From: Ulota crispa
Lineage: Eukaryota; Streptophyta; Bryopsida; Orthotrichales; Orthotrichaceae
Direction of reading: 5' to 3'
DNA: 64,000 nucleotides
Assembly: GCA_963920765.1 (NCBI GenBank)
Contig: OY987245.1
Coordinates: forward strand, 24,940,727 to 25,004,726
Made by a program: the position numbers and the translations under genes
The notes under the pieces: model-generated
What the model was told of the DNA's origin: nothing
The model's input: the letters and a program-made list of their open reading frames with translations, nothing else
Database searches by the model: none
Shown here: one piece after another, positions 11,981 to 23,221 of the stretch
Numbering within the stretch: position 1 is the first letter of the stretch
Layout: each line of letters opens with the position of its first letter

Positions 11981-12880
11981 ACAATACCCCTCAGTACGTT
12001 TACGTTTGGACCCATATATATTTTTTTAAAATTTTACAAAAGATAGAGTGTAATTTTTTTTTCTTGGCATTATGGTTTTGTCTCATGGATTCCCAATCAA
12101 GTGTATCAAATTTTAGTTCCAAAAAATCAAAACCCATTTTTGGTGAATTGTTTCATATTAAAATTCATAGTTTTACATGAAAATTGGTTGAAGAAAATTG
12201 GTGATGAGTTTTTGAGATTTGATTGCATGGATATGTAAGGAAAATTCATATGTACCTTTCATGTTAAAACAAATAGCATTAAGTAACAAAAACATGATCT
12301 ACAAGGAAATCAATGCAAAATCAACTTCAGGTATGGTAGGACCAAAACTTGTAAAATATATATCTTTATATTCTAACTAGCTTTTGGCTAAGTAAATATT
12401 TTTTCATACTCAAAGGTACAAATGCAATCATAGTATACAAGCCAATTAGTAAAATATGATTTTCATCAAGAAATATCTATTTTACAAATTTTGGTCCTAC
12501 CACATCCCACATTGTTTTGCATTAATTTCCTTGTAGATCATGTTTTTGTTACTCAATGTTGTTTATTTTAACATGAAAAGTACATATGAATGTTCCTTAC
12601 ATATCCATACAATCAAATCTCAAAAACTCATCACCAATTTTCTTCAACCAATTTTCATGTAAAACTATGAATTTTAATATGAAACAATTCACCAAAAACG
12701 GGTTTTTAATTTTTTGGAACTAAACTTTGATACAGTTGATCAAGACTCCATGAGAATTAAAAAACCATAATGCCAAGCAAAAAAACCAAATTATGCTCTA
12801 TCTTTTACAGAGTTCTTGAAACAGAAAAATGGGTCCGAACTTAAACTTACAGAGGGGTACCGTACAGTAACTACTTGTTA
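11975..12880. mobile_element. Long foldback element, family G, unit 4
   Basis: The left arm begins GTACTGTACAATACCCCTC near 11976; the right arm ends AGAGGGGTACCGTACAGTA near 12852. Inner arms carry TTGGCATTATGG and CCATAATGCCAA. Arms of about 430 bp give a near-complete palindrome. Confidence 0.75.
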
Positions 12881-13245
12881 TTGTGTACAGTAGGGTACAA
12901 TGATACAAGGGCAAAGCCTCTTGTAACGTAGCTGCTTGTTATTTTGGCGCTATACGATGATACAGGGGCATTACTTGCTATGTTGAGAGAATGGAGTCCT
13001 TATTTTGCAAATATTGCATCAAAGAGAACAATGAAGACCAAGGCTTTTTTTTTTGAACTGTAGATAAAGCAAGATAAATAGTAAGAAGCTTCCGTGCGCG
13101 TCCAGAAATGGAGGAATTGTGGAGGGACAGAGATGCATTGGCGGATATTGAATTAAAAAAAATCCGGATCTGGACCCAAGAGGCCCAAAAAAAATGTCCC
13201 GGTCAAGATTCAAGAGAAGGGGAAAACACAACATTTGCACAAGAC
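12881..13245. other. Short intergenic spacer between foldbacks
   Basis: A diverged repeat of the GTACAGTA / GGGCAAAGCC type occurs at 12885-12950. A 95-codon minus frame (13019-13306) has no domain. Confidence 0.4.
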
Positions 13246-13246
13246 A

Positions 13247-13890
13247 GGACTCTACAGTACAATCAAGTACAATAAATTTACAAATTTTTTTGCAGTAAAA
13301 CTTCAACCAAATTTAGGACCTTTTGAAGGCCATAACTTCCTCAAAAATTGTCCGTTTTTGAAACCAAAAATCTTGTTGGAATACTATTGAAGGGTACTAA
13401 TGATTTGATAATAAAAAAGTCTTAAATTTTATAAATGATAAAAAAAATTGGGCTACTTCCTATATAGTGTACTTCCACCTCTTGCCAAACTCATCGCTTG
13501 AATTTGATTGAGCTACGCCACCATCAACGGCCAAAGAACAAGCAAGAGATGATACACATCATTCACAGAGTATGGGATGAGGTATCCATGGAGCAACTAA
13601 AAACTCTTATTACAAGTATGCCCAATCAATTCAAGCAGTGATTTCTACAAGGGGTGGAAATACTAGATGGTAGACATAATATAGAAAGTAGCCAAAATTT
13701 TTTTATCTTTTGTAAAATTCCAGTTTTTAAAATCAAATCATGTAGTAGTCTATTGTGTGATTCCAATACAATTTGTGGTTTCAAAATTGAACAATTTTTG
13801 AGGAAGATATGGCTTCTTAAAGTTGCTAAACTATTGGTTGAAATTTCACTGCGATTTTTTTGTAAGGTTTGTACCCGATTGTATAGTAGC
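13247..13890. mobile_element. Foldback element of about 640 bp
   Basis: The left arm (TACAGTACAATCAAGTACAA, then CTTCCTCAAAAATTGTCC near 13331) is complementary to the right arm (GAACAATTTTTGAGGAAG near 13788, then GTACCCGATTGTATAGTAG near 13871). Its right tip overlaps or abuts the next foldback. Confidence 0.7.
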
Positions 13891-14832
13891 CTTGAATAAA
13901 GAAAATTGACGGCCTTTGTTTGTTCACATAGAGGTGATGTCATAGTGGGATATGAAACCGAGGTCAATTGGTCTTTTTTGATCTTGAGTTTTCTTTTTTT
14001 TCATTCTCAACCCCAATTCAACCAAGCATACCAGTGTCACAAATCATGGTTTTACATGGTTTTATAAGAAAATGGTTTTTATAAGAAAATTGATTGAAAA
14101 ACATTGATCATGAATTCTAGAGATTTGGTTGCATGGGTATATAGGTAACATCCATATGCACATTCATACATGCATCTTTCATGCTAAAAAAAAACCCCTT
14201 AAGTAAAAAGAAACATAATCTTCAAAAGGTTTAGTGTGACATGTGATATGTCCAAATTTTGTAAAATAGGTTTTTTTAATTTTTAGTTATACTTTCACCA
14301 AATAAACACAACAACATGTCCAAAGATACAAACTTAGTTACCATGTATGAGTCAAATAGAAAAAAATGATTATCATAATAGAATATCTATTTTACAAAAT
14401 TTGGACATGTCACATGTCACACTAAACCCTTTGAAGATTATTTTTCTTTTTACTTAAGGGGTTTTTTTTAGCATGAAAAATGTGTGTATGAATGTGTGTA
14501 AGGATGTTACCTACATACCCATGCAATCAAATCTCCAAAATTCATGATCAATGTTTTTCAATCAATTTTCTTATAAAACTATTTTCTTATAAACCATGTA
14601 AAACCATGATTTGTGACACAAGCAAATTTATCAAAATTTGGATATTAGTTTATTGGAATTGCATTTTGATATGCTTGGCTGAAAATTAGAATTAGGAATG
14701 AAAAAAAAAATCAAAATCAAAATCAAAAAAGCCCAATTAACCTCAGTCTCATATCCCAACGTGACATCACCTCTATGTGAACAGAAAGAGGCCGTCAATC
14801 TTTATTCGAGGCTACTGTACAGTATATTCCTC
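13879..14832. mobile_element. Long foldback element, family G, arms about 470 bp
   Basis: The outer arms CACATAGAGGTGATGTCA (near 13926) and TGACATCACCTCTATGTG (near 14762), and the inner arms GGTTGCATGGGTATATAGG and CCTACATACCCATGCAATC, show that the whole segment folds on itself. Tips carry the same GGCTACTATACA / GGCTACTGTACAGTA type of sequence as neighbours. Confidence 0.75.
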
Positions 14833-14839
14833 GTAAGCA

Positions 14840-14994
14840 AACTATTTAAACTCAGTTTCCCATGGAATCCACCTGTGGCATTTTCTGGTTTGCCGATAGA
14901 AATGCGCAAGAATGTGCCCATCTCTACACACAAGAGTCCCGTAGCTGCTGATGTTCCAGTTCGCTCCCGACCACGCGATACACTTCAGGCGACC
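14840..14994 (-). CDS. Candidate terminal exon, unidentified protein
   Basis: On the minus strand a pyrimidine-containing acceptor TTATTATTCCCAG is followed by an open frame of about 50 codons (TCA GGT CGC...) ending in TAG at about 14843. The translation contains SGRLKCIAWSGANWNISS and CRDGHILAHFYRQ, which reads like protein rather than chance sequence. The GC content is higher than the flanks. I do not recognise the family and found no convincing preceding exon in 15.0-15.6 kb. The stop lies about 10 bp from the tip of the foldback ending at 14832. Chance is a real alternative. Confidence 0.25.
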
Positions 14995-15930
14995 TGACTG
15001 GGAATAATAAAAACATTCAAGTCGTAATTCTCACGGATTTGTGAACTCAAGGGCTCCCTGATTATTGCTTTCTCCTGTTTTCCGGAATTCCTTTTTGCGG
15101 GGTTTTCAGAATGTTCCCAAGTACGAGATCAGAACTACTGCTGGCGATCATTTACAACCATGTTGCGTCCGAGTGAGCGTGCTGTGAAGTGCAACAAACG
15201 ATGCCATTAGGTATAGTGGGACGCCCGCGTGTGAGGGTGTCCTGTTGCGTTAAGCTCGCGGGGCAGCTCACAAAAAAACAATAATCGTGCCACTCACAGT
15301 GCCAAACTAACATGAGGTGCTAGGCAAGTGTTAGTTGTGCGATTCCGCTCAGTAAACCGGTCGATATTGTACAGCTCAAAGGCTGCCCAATGCTTAACGG
15401 TTTGTGAATTAGCTACGCACCCAAATCTAGATTGGACTTGCAGATACACGACTTCACGTTCAAGCGAGTAGGTAAACTCAATGCAATACTTGGTGCTGCT
15501 TGATTCTCAGGAACTGTAAGAATGATTTTCTCTCAGATTTGTTCATCAACAAAAACACAAGAAATTGCAACTTTCATTCCACATAAATCGGCCAAATGGC
15601 CATAATGTTTAGTAGTGCTACCAGGCAGCGACTCCCTTCAGATGAAATGGTGTGGAATATTCCACATCCATCTTTAGCTATGGGGACACTTAGCTAAATT
15701 TGTCAGAGAGTTTGTGAAAAAGAGGCTCAGTTTAGTGCACATACATTGATGTGGGGGCCAGCCATGTTAGAAATTTTATTATATTAAAAAAAATGTCAAA
15801 ATGAAGTTCGTGGATGATACTTGAAGTGAGGGAAAGGCAGCCTCTCTTTAGGCTACTGAATGTTATGGCACCACCGGATTTAAAACCATTGATCTTTACA
15901 ATTTCAGGGTTTAGGCATTTTTAGGGTTAC
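14995..15930. other. Moderate-GC intergenic segment
   Basis: Base composition to about 15500 is more balanced than in the AT-rich flanks, which would fit promoter, leader or decayed exon sequence. No frame or domain can be supported. A perfect 16-bp palindrome TGTGGAATATTCCACA lies at about 15649-15664. Confidence 0.35.
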
Positions 15931-15932
15931 GG

Positions 15933-16080
15933 GCCTCTTTCCATGTGAGGGCTAGCAGGTGAAGGTAATTTAGCCCACCAATAATTGGTTGGATGAGATT
16001 CCAAAAAATTGGAATTGTCATTCGATCAATTATCGGTGGGCTAAATTTATTTTCACCAGCCACCCGTCACTTGGAAGGGG
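15933..16080. repeat. Inverted-repeat hairpin of about 145 bp
   Basis: The left arm AATTTAGCCCACCAATAATT pairs with CAATTATCGGTGGGCTAAAT; pairing continues outward (GTGAGGGCTAGCAGGTGAA with TTCACCAGCCACCCGTCAC) and inward (ATTCCAA with TTGGAAT). It may be a small MITE or a microRNA-like foldback. Confidence 0.7.
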
Positions 16081-16212
16081 GTTTGAAGATGGTTCACTAG
16101 ACTCATCCAGACTTGTTGTCAACTTTCAAACATGCATGAAACACCATCCACATAAAGTAGTATGATTTGTCATTTTATGACAAGTTAGATCAAGTGTGGG
16201 TTGGAAGCTTAA

Positions 16213-17164
16213 CCCTTAAAGGACCGAGTGGATGCTCAACAGCCACTTGAGAACTCGGGTAGGGTCATATGAAGTCCATTTTTATTGGATGTTCTCAAAA
16301 TTGTTACACAAGGTGCAAATATGTATCCTGTAAGTGGAGATGTAATTTTTTCCCAATCAAATGCTTGGTTCAAAAGTTATGTTACCCAAAAGAATTTGGG
16401 TAGCTTGGGCAGCTTAGGCATCTTTGGAGAATCTTATGCTAAAAGTCTCATCAACTTTTGAAATTTGGCAAGTATGTAATTAAAAAATAATAATATAAAA
16501 TTGTCAACAAAAGAAAAAGAAAAACTCTCACATCACATTTTGAAGGGAGTCAAACTTTGTTAACTATGTTCAGATAGTTTCAAGAAAAAAAGAATTCCTC
16601 TAACTTCATGCCCTATTATCTTTCAATTTATTAATCCAAAACTCTTGAAACTTTTTTTTGTATATTCCAAATGATTGTCTCTAACTTTTCACTGATCAAA
16701 TTTCAAATAAAAGACTTCCTTATTGCACAATAAATGATGAAAAAATGATTGTTGTATTGACAATTCACTAAACCTCCTTGCATAGTAAGGTGATTTAGAA
16801 TAAGCTAAATTCCATCTTTGCATCTGAAAGTTTTCATGAGTGAACCTAACATCATATACTTGGGAATGGTCAAAAAACTCAAATTTGTGTGGAACAAAAA
16901 TTTTACTCTAGGAAAGCTCAAAGTCTGTTGACCTTATTTTGTAGGAATGAAAAAAATCTATTTTTCTCACTTCAAATGTTACAATCTTACAATCCCGGGG
17001 TCAAATGGGCTGAAATTTTTTGCACTGATTAACTTATCTACTTGACACATTTTTCTACGGTTGGAATTGAGAAAAAAAGTTTGTATTTTCAATTTTGGGC
17101 AATGCACTAAAAGTTGGCAGTTTCTTAGATTTTTTCTTAAAAGACACCCTTGGTCCTTTAGGGG
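16213..17164. mobile_element. TTAA-type (piggyBac-like) element, 952 bp
   Basis: Flanked by TTAA on both sides (16209-16212, 17165-17168). The left terminus is CCCTTAAAGGACCGAG and the right, complemented, CCCCTAAAGGACCAAG. No transposase frame. Known: piggyBac elements duplicate TTAA and begin CCC; the assignment rests on those two features. Confidence 0.85.
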
Positions 17165-17400
17165 TTAATTTACATGAACCATGTGTTCTATTAGTGATGC
17201 ACATGGAGATAGATTTTGATGAAACTTCATGTATTGCCTTGAATATGCGTTACCTTTTTTGTTTGGCTTTCCATCCAGCTTAGTAAACAGTGTTGATGAA
17301 GTTTAGTAGATTTTATATTGCTTGTTATATTTTTAAAAACCCATACTAGTATTTTGGATTTTCTACACAAGTTGTTTAATTTTTTGAAAGTTTTCGTAGT

Positions 17401-18322
17401 CCCTAAAGGACCAATTGTCACCTCGGGGGACAATTGGATTTCGGGCATGTACGTATGGTTAAATTAATTTGCGTGATTTTTTGAAAATTTTATTGAAGGT
17501 GAGGAGTTCAAAAATCTCCATGGGAATGTAATTTTTTCTTCTATCCAACATTTATTGAAGAAGTTATGCATGAATTTCTAAAAACAAGCAAGATCGGGCA
17601 GCCAAAAACTTCTTTAAAAAAAACATTTTTTTCAAATAAAAATCTGCAATAGGTTCTTTAGACTTATATAGACCTGGGGAGCTTTGAATTATTGAATTTT
17701 GACAGATGAGATGAAAGTTATGAGAAGTTTTAGTTTACGGGTAGGTGTGGGTTTGCTCTAAAAAAATAACTTATAAACTTCATTTTTGAATGCAAATTTA
17801 ACATTTTTGCAAAAAAAACTATTGGAAAGGGTGAAGTTGGTTTGCTAGAACAATCTCACCATTGGGATTATTGTGATTCAATTCCATTGCAAGGTTATTA
17901 ACAATGTAAGATTTTGCTCAATCTCAAACTTTCTTCTATTTAATGTTTTTTTTAAGAATGAAAATTAAGTAATTTTTGTTTTGGTTTTTTTCCAAAGATT
18001 CTCAACTTGATTCCCCACCATAAAAAAATAAACCTCAAGACTCCATGGTGCAAAAATTTTGAGTTAAAAAAGTTCAAGGTCAAATAATCTAGTCTTGCAA
18101 GGTGCAAAAAAGCTTGTTTTTTACACTTTGAACGCAAATATCTTGCAATCTGTGCGGTTAAAGTTTTTGAGTTTTGAAAAACACATTCTCGTACAAGTCT
18201 AGTACAAGATCCTACGGTTAAATATGCAAAAAGACCAATCTTCAAACTTTTTTACTTTTTTGACATAGAAGTGGCAGTTTTGAATGTCTTTTGACAAAAT
18301 AAAGGCCATGATCCTTTAGGGG
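17401..18322. mobile_element. TTAA-type (piggyBac-like) element, 922 bp, left target decayed
   Basis: The right side is AGGGG followed by TTAA (18323-18326). The left terminus CCCTAAAGGACCAATTG is preceded by TAGT instead of TTAA. A subterminal palindrome CAATTGTCACC / GGGGGACAATTG lies just inside the left end. Confidence 0.8.
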
Positions 18323-18326
18323 TTAA

Positions 18327-19896
18327 TATATACCCATAAACGACATTGTTCCACGTGTCCACTCATGAATACTTTAATATAGATCTAAAGTTCTGTGTAG
18401 AAATTGTACCGTACCATTTCTCATTTTAGTATTTTGTTATTTTATTTTATACAGAAAAATTTGGTGGCTAGTATGATGTTCTAGTATTTAAAATGACCTT
18501 GGTATCTAGCTTTTAATATGTATTCATACATTTTGAGATTTGGTGGTTGAAATTGTAATGAAAAATAGTCTGATAAATTGACGTGACAAAAATGTATACA
18601 AAATTCCTTATTGAACTTATTAAAAAATAACGGGAGCATCAAAGGATCGCTTTGTTTTTAAATGCGGTTGAGTGATACCACCTATAATGGTGTCATATGC
18701 ACACATAATAGCATACTGGTTACAAAGAAAGGGAGGGCAGAGGAAGCGTAGAACCCCATATTCGATCCATATGGAGTTCCATATTATATATGGAGTTTAC
18801 CTGGACATTGCATTGGCTCAGATACACTTCTTATATAAAATGTAAATTCATATTGATCAAATATGGGGTATTTGAGTTTAGGTAAGAAATGATCATGAGC
18901 TTTGTTACTACACTTGTATATCATTTGTCTACACCAAGTGTCAATGTTTTTTAGTGACAGTTTCTTTTCAACAAAAATTTTGTAAGTAAATTCAGTGAAA
19001 GTTTTATTTTCAATCAAAAATATTTTATTGAATAGTGCCCCTCCATGTTATATGTGCAGCTTGAAATTACTGAAAAATCAAACACATTTTTTGGGTATGT
19101 CTTTTTGCAAAAGAGGTTTGGCACAAGATTTCCTAACTTGTCCAAATACCAAAGGGAGTAATTCATAAACCCTAAATCTATACTAATAATAGGCTTGGTT
19201 TCATTAGTTGGGTAGTTGGGTATTTGTAATAGAATAAAATCTCTATTAGTTGGGTAGTTGGGTGTTGCTTCAAGAAGATTAAATGGCGGTTATGTGTCGG
19301 TTATTCTTATTTCTATGGTTATATGGCGGTTATGGTCATCCTTGGGGATGGGGTGTACATGAGGATAGGGGGTGGACACCTAGAGAAGGAGGCAAAGTGT
19401 AACGGAAAGGAGAAGAAGCCCAAAGAATGTGATTATGAGGAAGGTCATGTTAATATTTTTGCAAGGACCCCCTCTTGTGATGGCCTTCCGCCCGAATGGT
19501 GGGTACAAGGGTCCACTAGTAAGGCAATATTAGGTAATTTCATCTTAATTTTACTCTAAAAGGCCTATTTTCAAGTACATATACATTAAATAGCCATGAA
19601 ATTAACTTAGAGGAGACTCTCTTTGTTGGATTAGCAAATCTGACAAAGCATTTAAATAGGATTGACAAAGTTAACATGAAAAAGATAACAATAACGTCAT
19701 ATTCATTAATATGGGACAACTCTTACAAATTGGGACTTTTGGCTTTTTTTTTTCTTGAGAATGCCATATTCATTAAATTGGGAATTTGTTGAATGTTTTC
19801 CAATGAAACAAGATATATGTCATTCAAAAATACACTCTTTTTGGACAAAAAGTCTAAATTTTGGACAAAAGTTCATTAAGTAGGTTTTAGGTGACC
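18327..19896. other. AT-rich intergenic DNA with a short direct repeat
   Basis: ATTAGTTGGGTAGTTGGGT occurs twice, near 19204 and 19246. A 78-codon plus frame at 19323-19559 (GDGVYMRIGGGHLEKEAK..., ending before TAA) has no recognised family or partner exon. Nothing else can be supported. Confidence 0.4.
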
Positions 19897-19900
19897 TTAA

Positions 19901-20866
19901 CCCCTCATTGCCTAAGGTCCAAAGAGGCCCAAACACATCTTTGCTTTTCAAGAGCTGCAAGTCTAAATGTAGGAAAAGTATGAAAATCTCACCCGTACAA
20001 TCTTGTAGTGTGCATGTTGCAGTCTATGATCTAGATCAAATTTGGGGTCATTTGACCCCAAAGATTGGAAGATTATAATGCTTTAGTGTTGAAAAAAGAT
20101 GTTGATATTTTCCTAAAAACACGTTTGGAGGTGAAATTTGACATCTAAACCTACTCAAATGAAAAATGTTGCAAATGTAAAGTGAATTAAAACCAGTTTA
20201 CAAACACATTGGTGAAAGAAAACATCATTCCATACACTCATTGTGTCTGCAAAATTGTTTTGAAAAGTCCAAAAACAATGAAAAAAGTAGCAAAAAATCA
20301 CATCTATGGCTATACCTCTTTCCACTAAAATGCTTCTCATTCACTCATAACTTCTTGGATTGATATGAAATTTTAGTAGCAATAACTAGACTAGTATTTA
20401 CAACTTTTCCATCAAAAGTATTAAAAAAATATTTTGTATGAAGAAGTTATAAGCCACCAAAGTTCATTGTAATGCAAAAATGTGTGGATTTTGAACTTTG
20501 AATTGTTCCCAAGAATTTAAAGGAACTTGGATTGACATGAAAATTCTACCACAATTACTAGGCTTTCAAGGGAACAATGCCTAGAAAATTTTATTCAAAA
20601 AATTATTTGGAGAAAAAGATGCAAGCCTCCAAAGTTGTAGCCATCACAATGCAATTTGGTGGACTCAAATTGATTTTGTGAACTTTGAATGACTTTCACA
20701 AACTCAATTTTTCTTAGATTAATCTGAAATTTTTACCATACAAACTAGACTAGAATGCGTAACCTTACCAACAAATTTTATTGAATTTGAACAATACATG
20801 CAAAAATTACAGCATTTCAAAATGAACTTGCAGGCTATGAGAGAACCCTTTGTAGGCGATGAGGGG
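19901..20866. mobile_element. TTAA-type element, second subfamily, 966 bp
   Basis: TTAA lies at 19897-19900 and 20867-20870. The termini are CCCCTCATTGCCTAAGG and, complemented, CCCCTCATCGCCTACAAA. The interior contains three related blocks describing repeated AAATTTTAnTnGnAAnnACTAG-like motifs but no coding sequence. Confidence 0.85.
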
Positions 20867-21052
20867 TTAATTGAATGAAGGCGGGAATGAAGGGGGACTT
20901 TCTAGATTCAAGTGAATTACAAACGAGACCCATGTTTTTCTCAAATTAATGAATATGACTACCTTACAATATGGAAGTGCAATTCGAGTATTTTGTATAT
21001 AAGAACTTCAGCTGATTTAGAAATATCTTGTATGGAAAAATGGGCTTCAATC

Positions 21053-21257
21053 AACCGCTAGTTCAGTGCTAGCCGATTGAAATGAGAAAAAATCGTTTGT
21101 AATTTATAAACTTCAGCTAAAAATTGATCAAAAATCTTTAATTTTTTTACTTGTAGTATGAAATAGAGAAAATAATCAAAAGAGTTCCTTGATAAACCGG
21201 TTGAATACAAGTATTGAAGGAATTCTACCAAAAAATTTCAAATATTTCCCGGACCAT
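21053..21257. repeat. Dispersed direct repeat, left copy
   Basis: About 205 bp from CCGCTAGTTCAGTGCTAGCC to ATTTCCCGGACC, repeated in the same orientation at 23013-23220 with roughly 80-85% identity by eye. Confidence 0.8.
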
Positions 21258-21399
21258 GGCTTCAACATTATGCATAAATGTAGGAAGTAAAGTCATATGA
21301 CTTCATAACCCTCCATTATATTTTAGTTTTTTGTAATTTGAGATTTCTGCCTATGCAGATCCAAGGACGCCTCTCTCTATTATGCTCTCAAATCCTTAA

Positions 21400-22418
21400 C
21401 CCTTGAGCGCCCCGCGCATCATATATCACCTCCCATGATTTCAAAGCCTTGTTTTGAGGCACTAGATGTAACTTTTTGATCTTGCTTTAAACTATGATTA
21501 TGAAGGCATTCAAATTGTCCATATCAATGGAGTAATGTGGAGGAAAGCCAAACGTTGTACAAATGCTGCAAGAGATTTGATAGAGTGAAACAACGTACGG
21601 GGCAACAGGGGCGTGGTGGCAAGCGGCGTTTTAAATGCAACAAATGGTCAATATCCCTTGTAAGCTTCCTTGTGTGTGCTTTGTAGTAGCGGGAAAGTTG
21701 TTGGCAAGGGGGGGAATGCTATTTCATGAGCGGGATCCATGAGCGGTGAGCAGTGAGCGAGGAATTTTTGTCAAAATAATAAATTCCACCTATGAATGTG
21801 TACATAGGGCCTTATTATTGTGTATTTTAAACTATCATCTTTAGGAAGCTTTGTTGTATTCTTAATTATGTCATTGATTTTGAGTTGAGAATCCATTCTT
21901 GCTCACAAAATCTTGAATTCCCGGTCATGGCTCATTGTTTTACGCTCACCAGATAGTGTATCCCTTGGCAAGGGTTCAAGCATATTCTAGACCCTTGTTC
22001 ACGGCAACCATTACCGACTATGCCAATCATTGTTTTTTGTGCAATAGCGATTTGAAGCCTTAAAATATAATGAAGTGCAATCTTCAATAATTTATAAGTG
22101 TGTGCATTCACATCTAATCTCGTTGCTCACAAAATTCAAGATGAATCAGTGACTTATAGAATTTGTAAAAACCATTAAATAGCAACTACCTACCAAAAAA
22201 TGAGATTTTGTCATCATATGTTGTTTGATTAAATTTTATAATTGCCCTTCTCTCACGGTTTGTTGTTCCAAAAATTTGCAAGCCTTCTTTTCAATAGGTG
22301 TTTATTATTTTCAATGGTCAGTTTTTGTGAGTCATCCAATTGACTAAGAAACGATACATCAAAGTTGTCGGTCTCCAAAAACCCTGATTTTGAGGAAATC
22401 AGCATAGGCGCTCAGGGG
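21400..22418. mobile_element. TTAA-type element, third subfamily, 1019 bp
   Basis: TTAA at 21396-21399 and 22419-22422. The termini are CCCTTGAGCGCCCCGCG and, complemented, CCCCTGAGCGCCTATGC. No coding capacity. Lies between the two direct repeat copies. Confidence 0.85.
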
Positions 22419-22664
22419 TTAACGAAAGCATCAATCTATACGTTTATTTGATTTTCTACTAAAGATGGATGGCACCCACACAAAAATGAACGGAAACCAT
22501 CACCATTGGATGATGAAGGTAAAAGGACGTTGTGAATACGTTTTCAAAAAATAGCTGCTATCCAAAAATGGCTACTTGATGGAGTTTGTTGTACGAACTT
22601 GTATAGTCGAAAGAGCAATCTGAAATTCTTAAAGGAAGACACCAGGACTTAGGATTCGGGAGTA

Positions 22665-22991
22665 AGGTAGTAGGCTCATAAATGGAGCATCTAAGGGCTG
22701 AAACTGAATTTTGGGTGGGTGAAACTCCTTGAAATGATTTTCAGTAAATTTTCCATGAAAGACAAGAAGAACCAGCATCTAACTCAAGTTGTTTCACATT
22801 TTTTGGAACTTTGTGGAATTAGTTATGAGTATTTGAAGTGGAAAGGTCATAGGGCTCTATAATGGAGCACCTTCTCAAATGTACACGAGGTGTACATTGT
22901 TGGAAGGTTATGAAAAATAAGATGTATAAAAAGAGTACATTTAAGAAGGTGCTCCGAATTTGAGCTTGCTCTAAATTTGAGCCTCCTACCT
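22665..22991. mobile_element. AGGTAG/TA-type MITE, family A, 327 bp
   Basis: The left end AGGTAGTAGGCTCATAAATG pairs with the right end TTTGAGCCTCCTACCT, flanked by TA. Nearly the same sequence as 4195-4656 without the tandem expansion. Confidence 0.9.
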
Positions 22992-23012
22992 TAGTACTCC
23001 CAAAAAGAACCG

Positions 23013-23220
23013 ACCGCTAGTTCAATGTTAGCCGATTGAAATGAGAAATAACCATTTACAATTTATAAACTTCGGGCCAATTTTTTTTTTTTTTTTTTTT
23101 TTTTAAATAAATACTTTCAATATGAGATAGAGAAAATAACCAAAAGAGCTCCTTGATAAACCAATTCAATACAGGAATTGAACAAATTCTACCAAAAAAA
23201 TCTCAAATATTTCCCGGACC
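23013..23220. repeat. Dispersed direct repeat, right copy, with T24 tract
   Basis: Matches 21053-21257 but is interrupted by a run of 24 T at 23081-23104. Confidence 0.8.
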
Positions 23221-23221
23221 C

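Noticed and set aside
19323-19559. 78-codon plus-strand frame with mixed charged residues
   Set aside because: Looks more protein-like than most, but has no recognised motif, no neighbours and no splice context.
21053-23220. A second LTR retrotransposon bounded by the 205-bp direct repeats
   Set aside because: No TG...CA ends, no polypurine tract, no coding remnants; the interior is two recognisable DNA MITEs.
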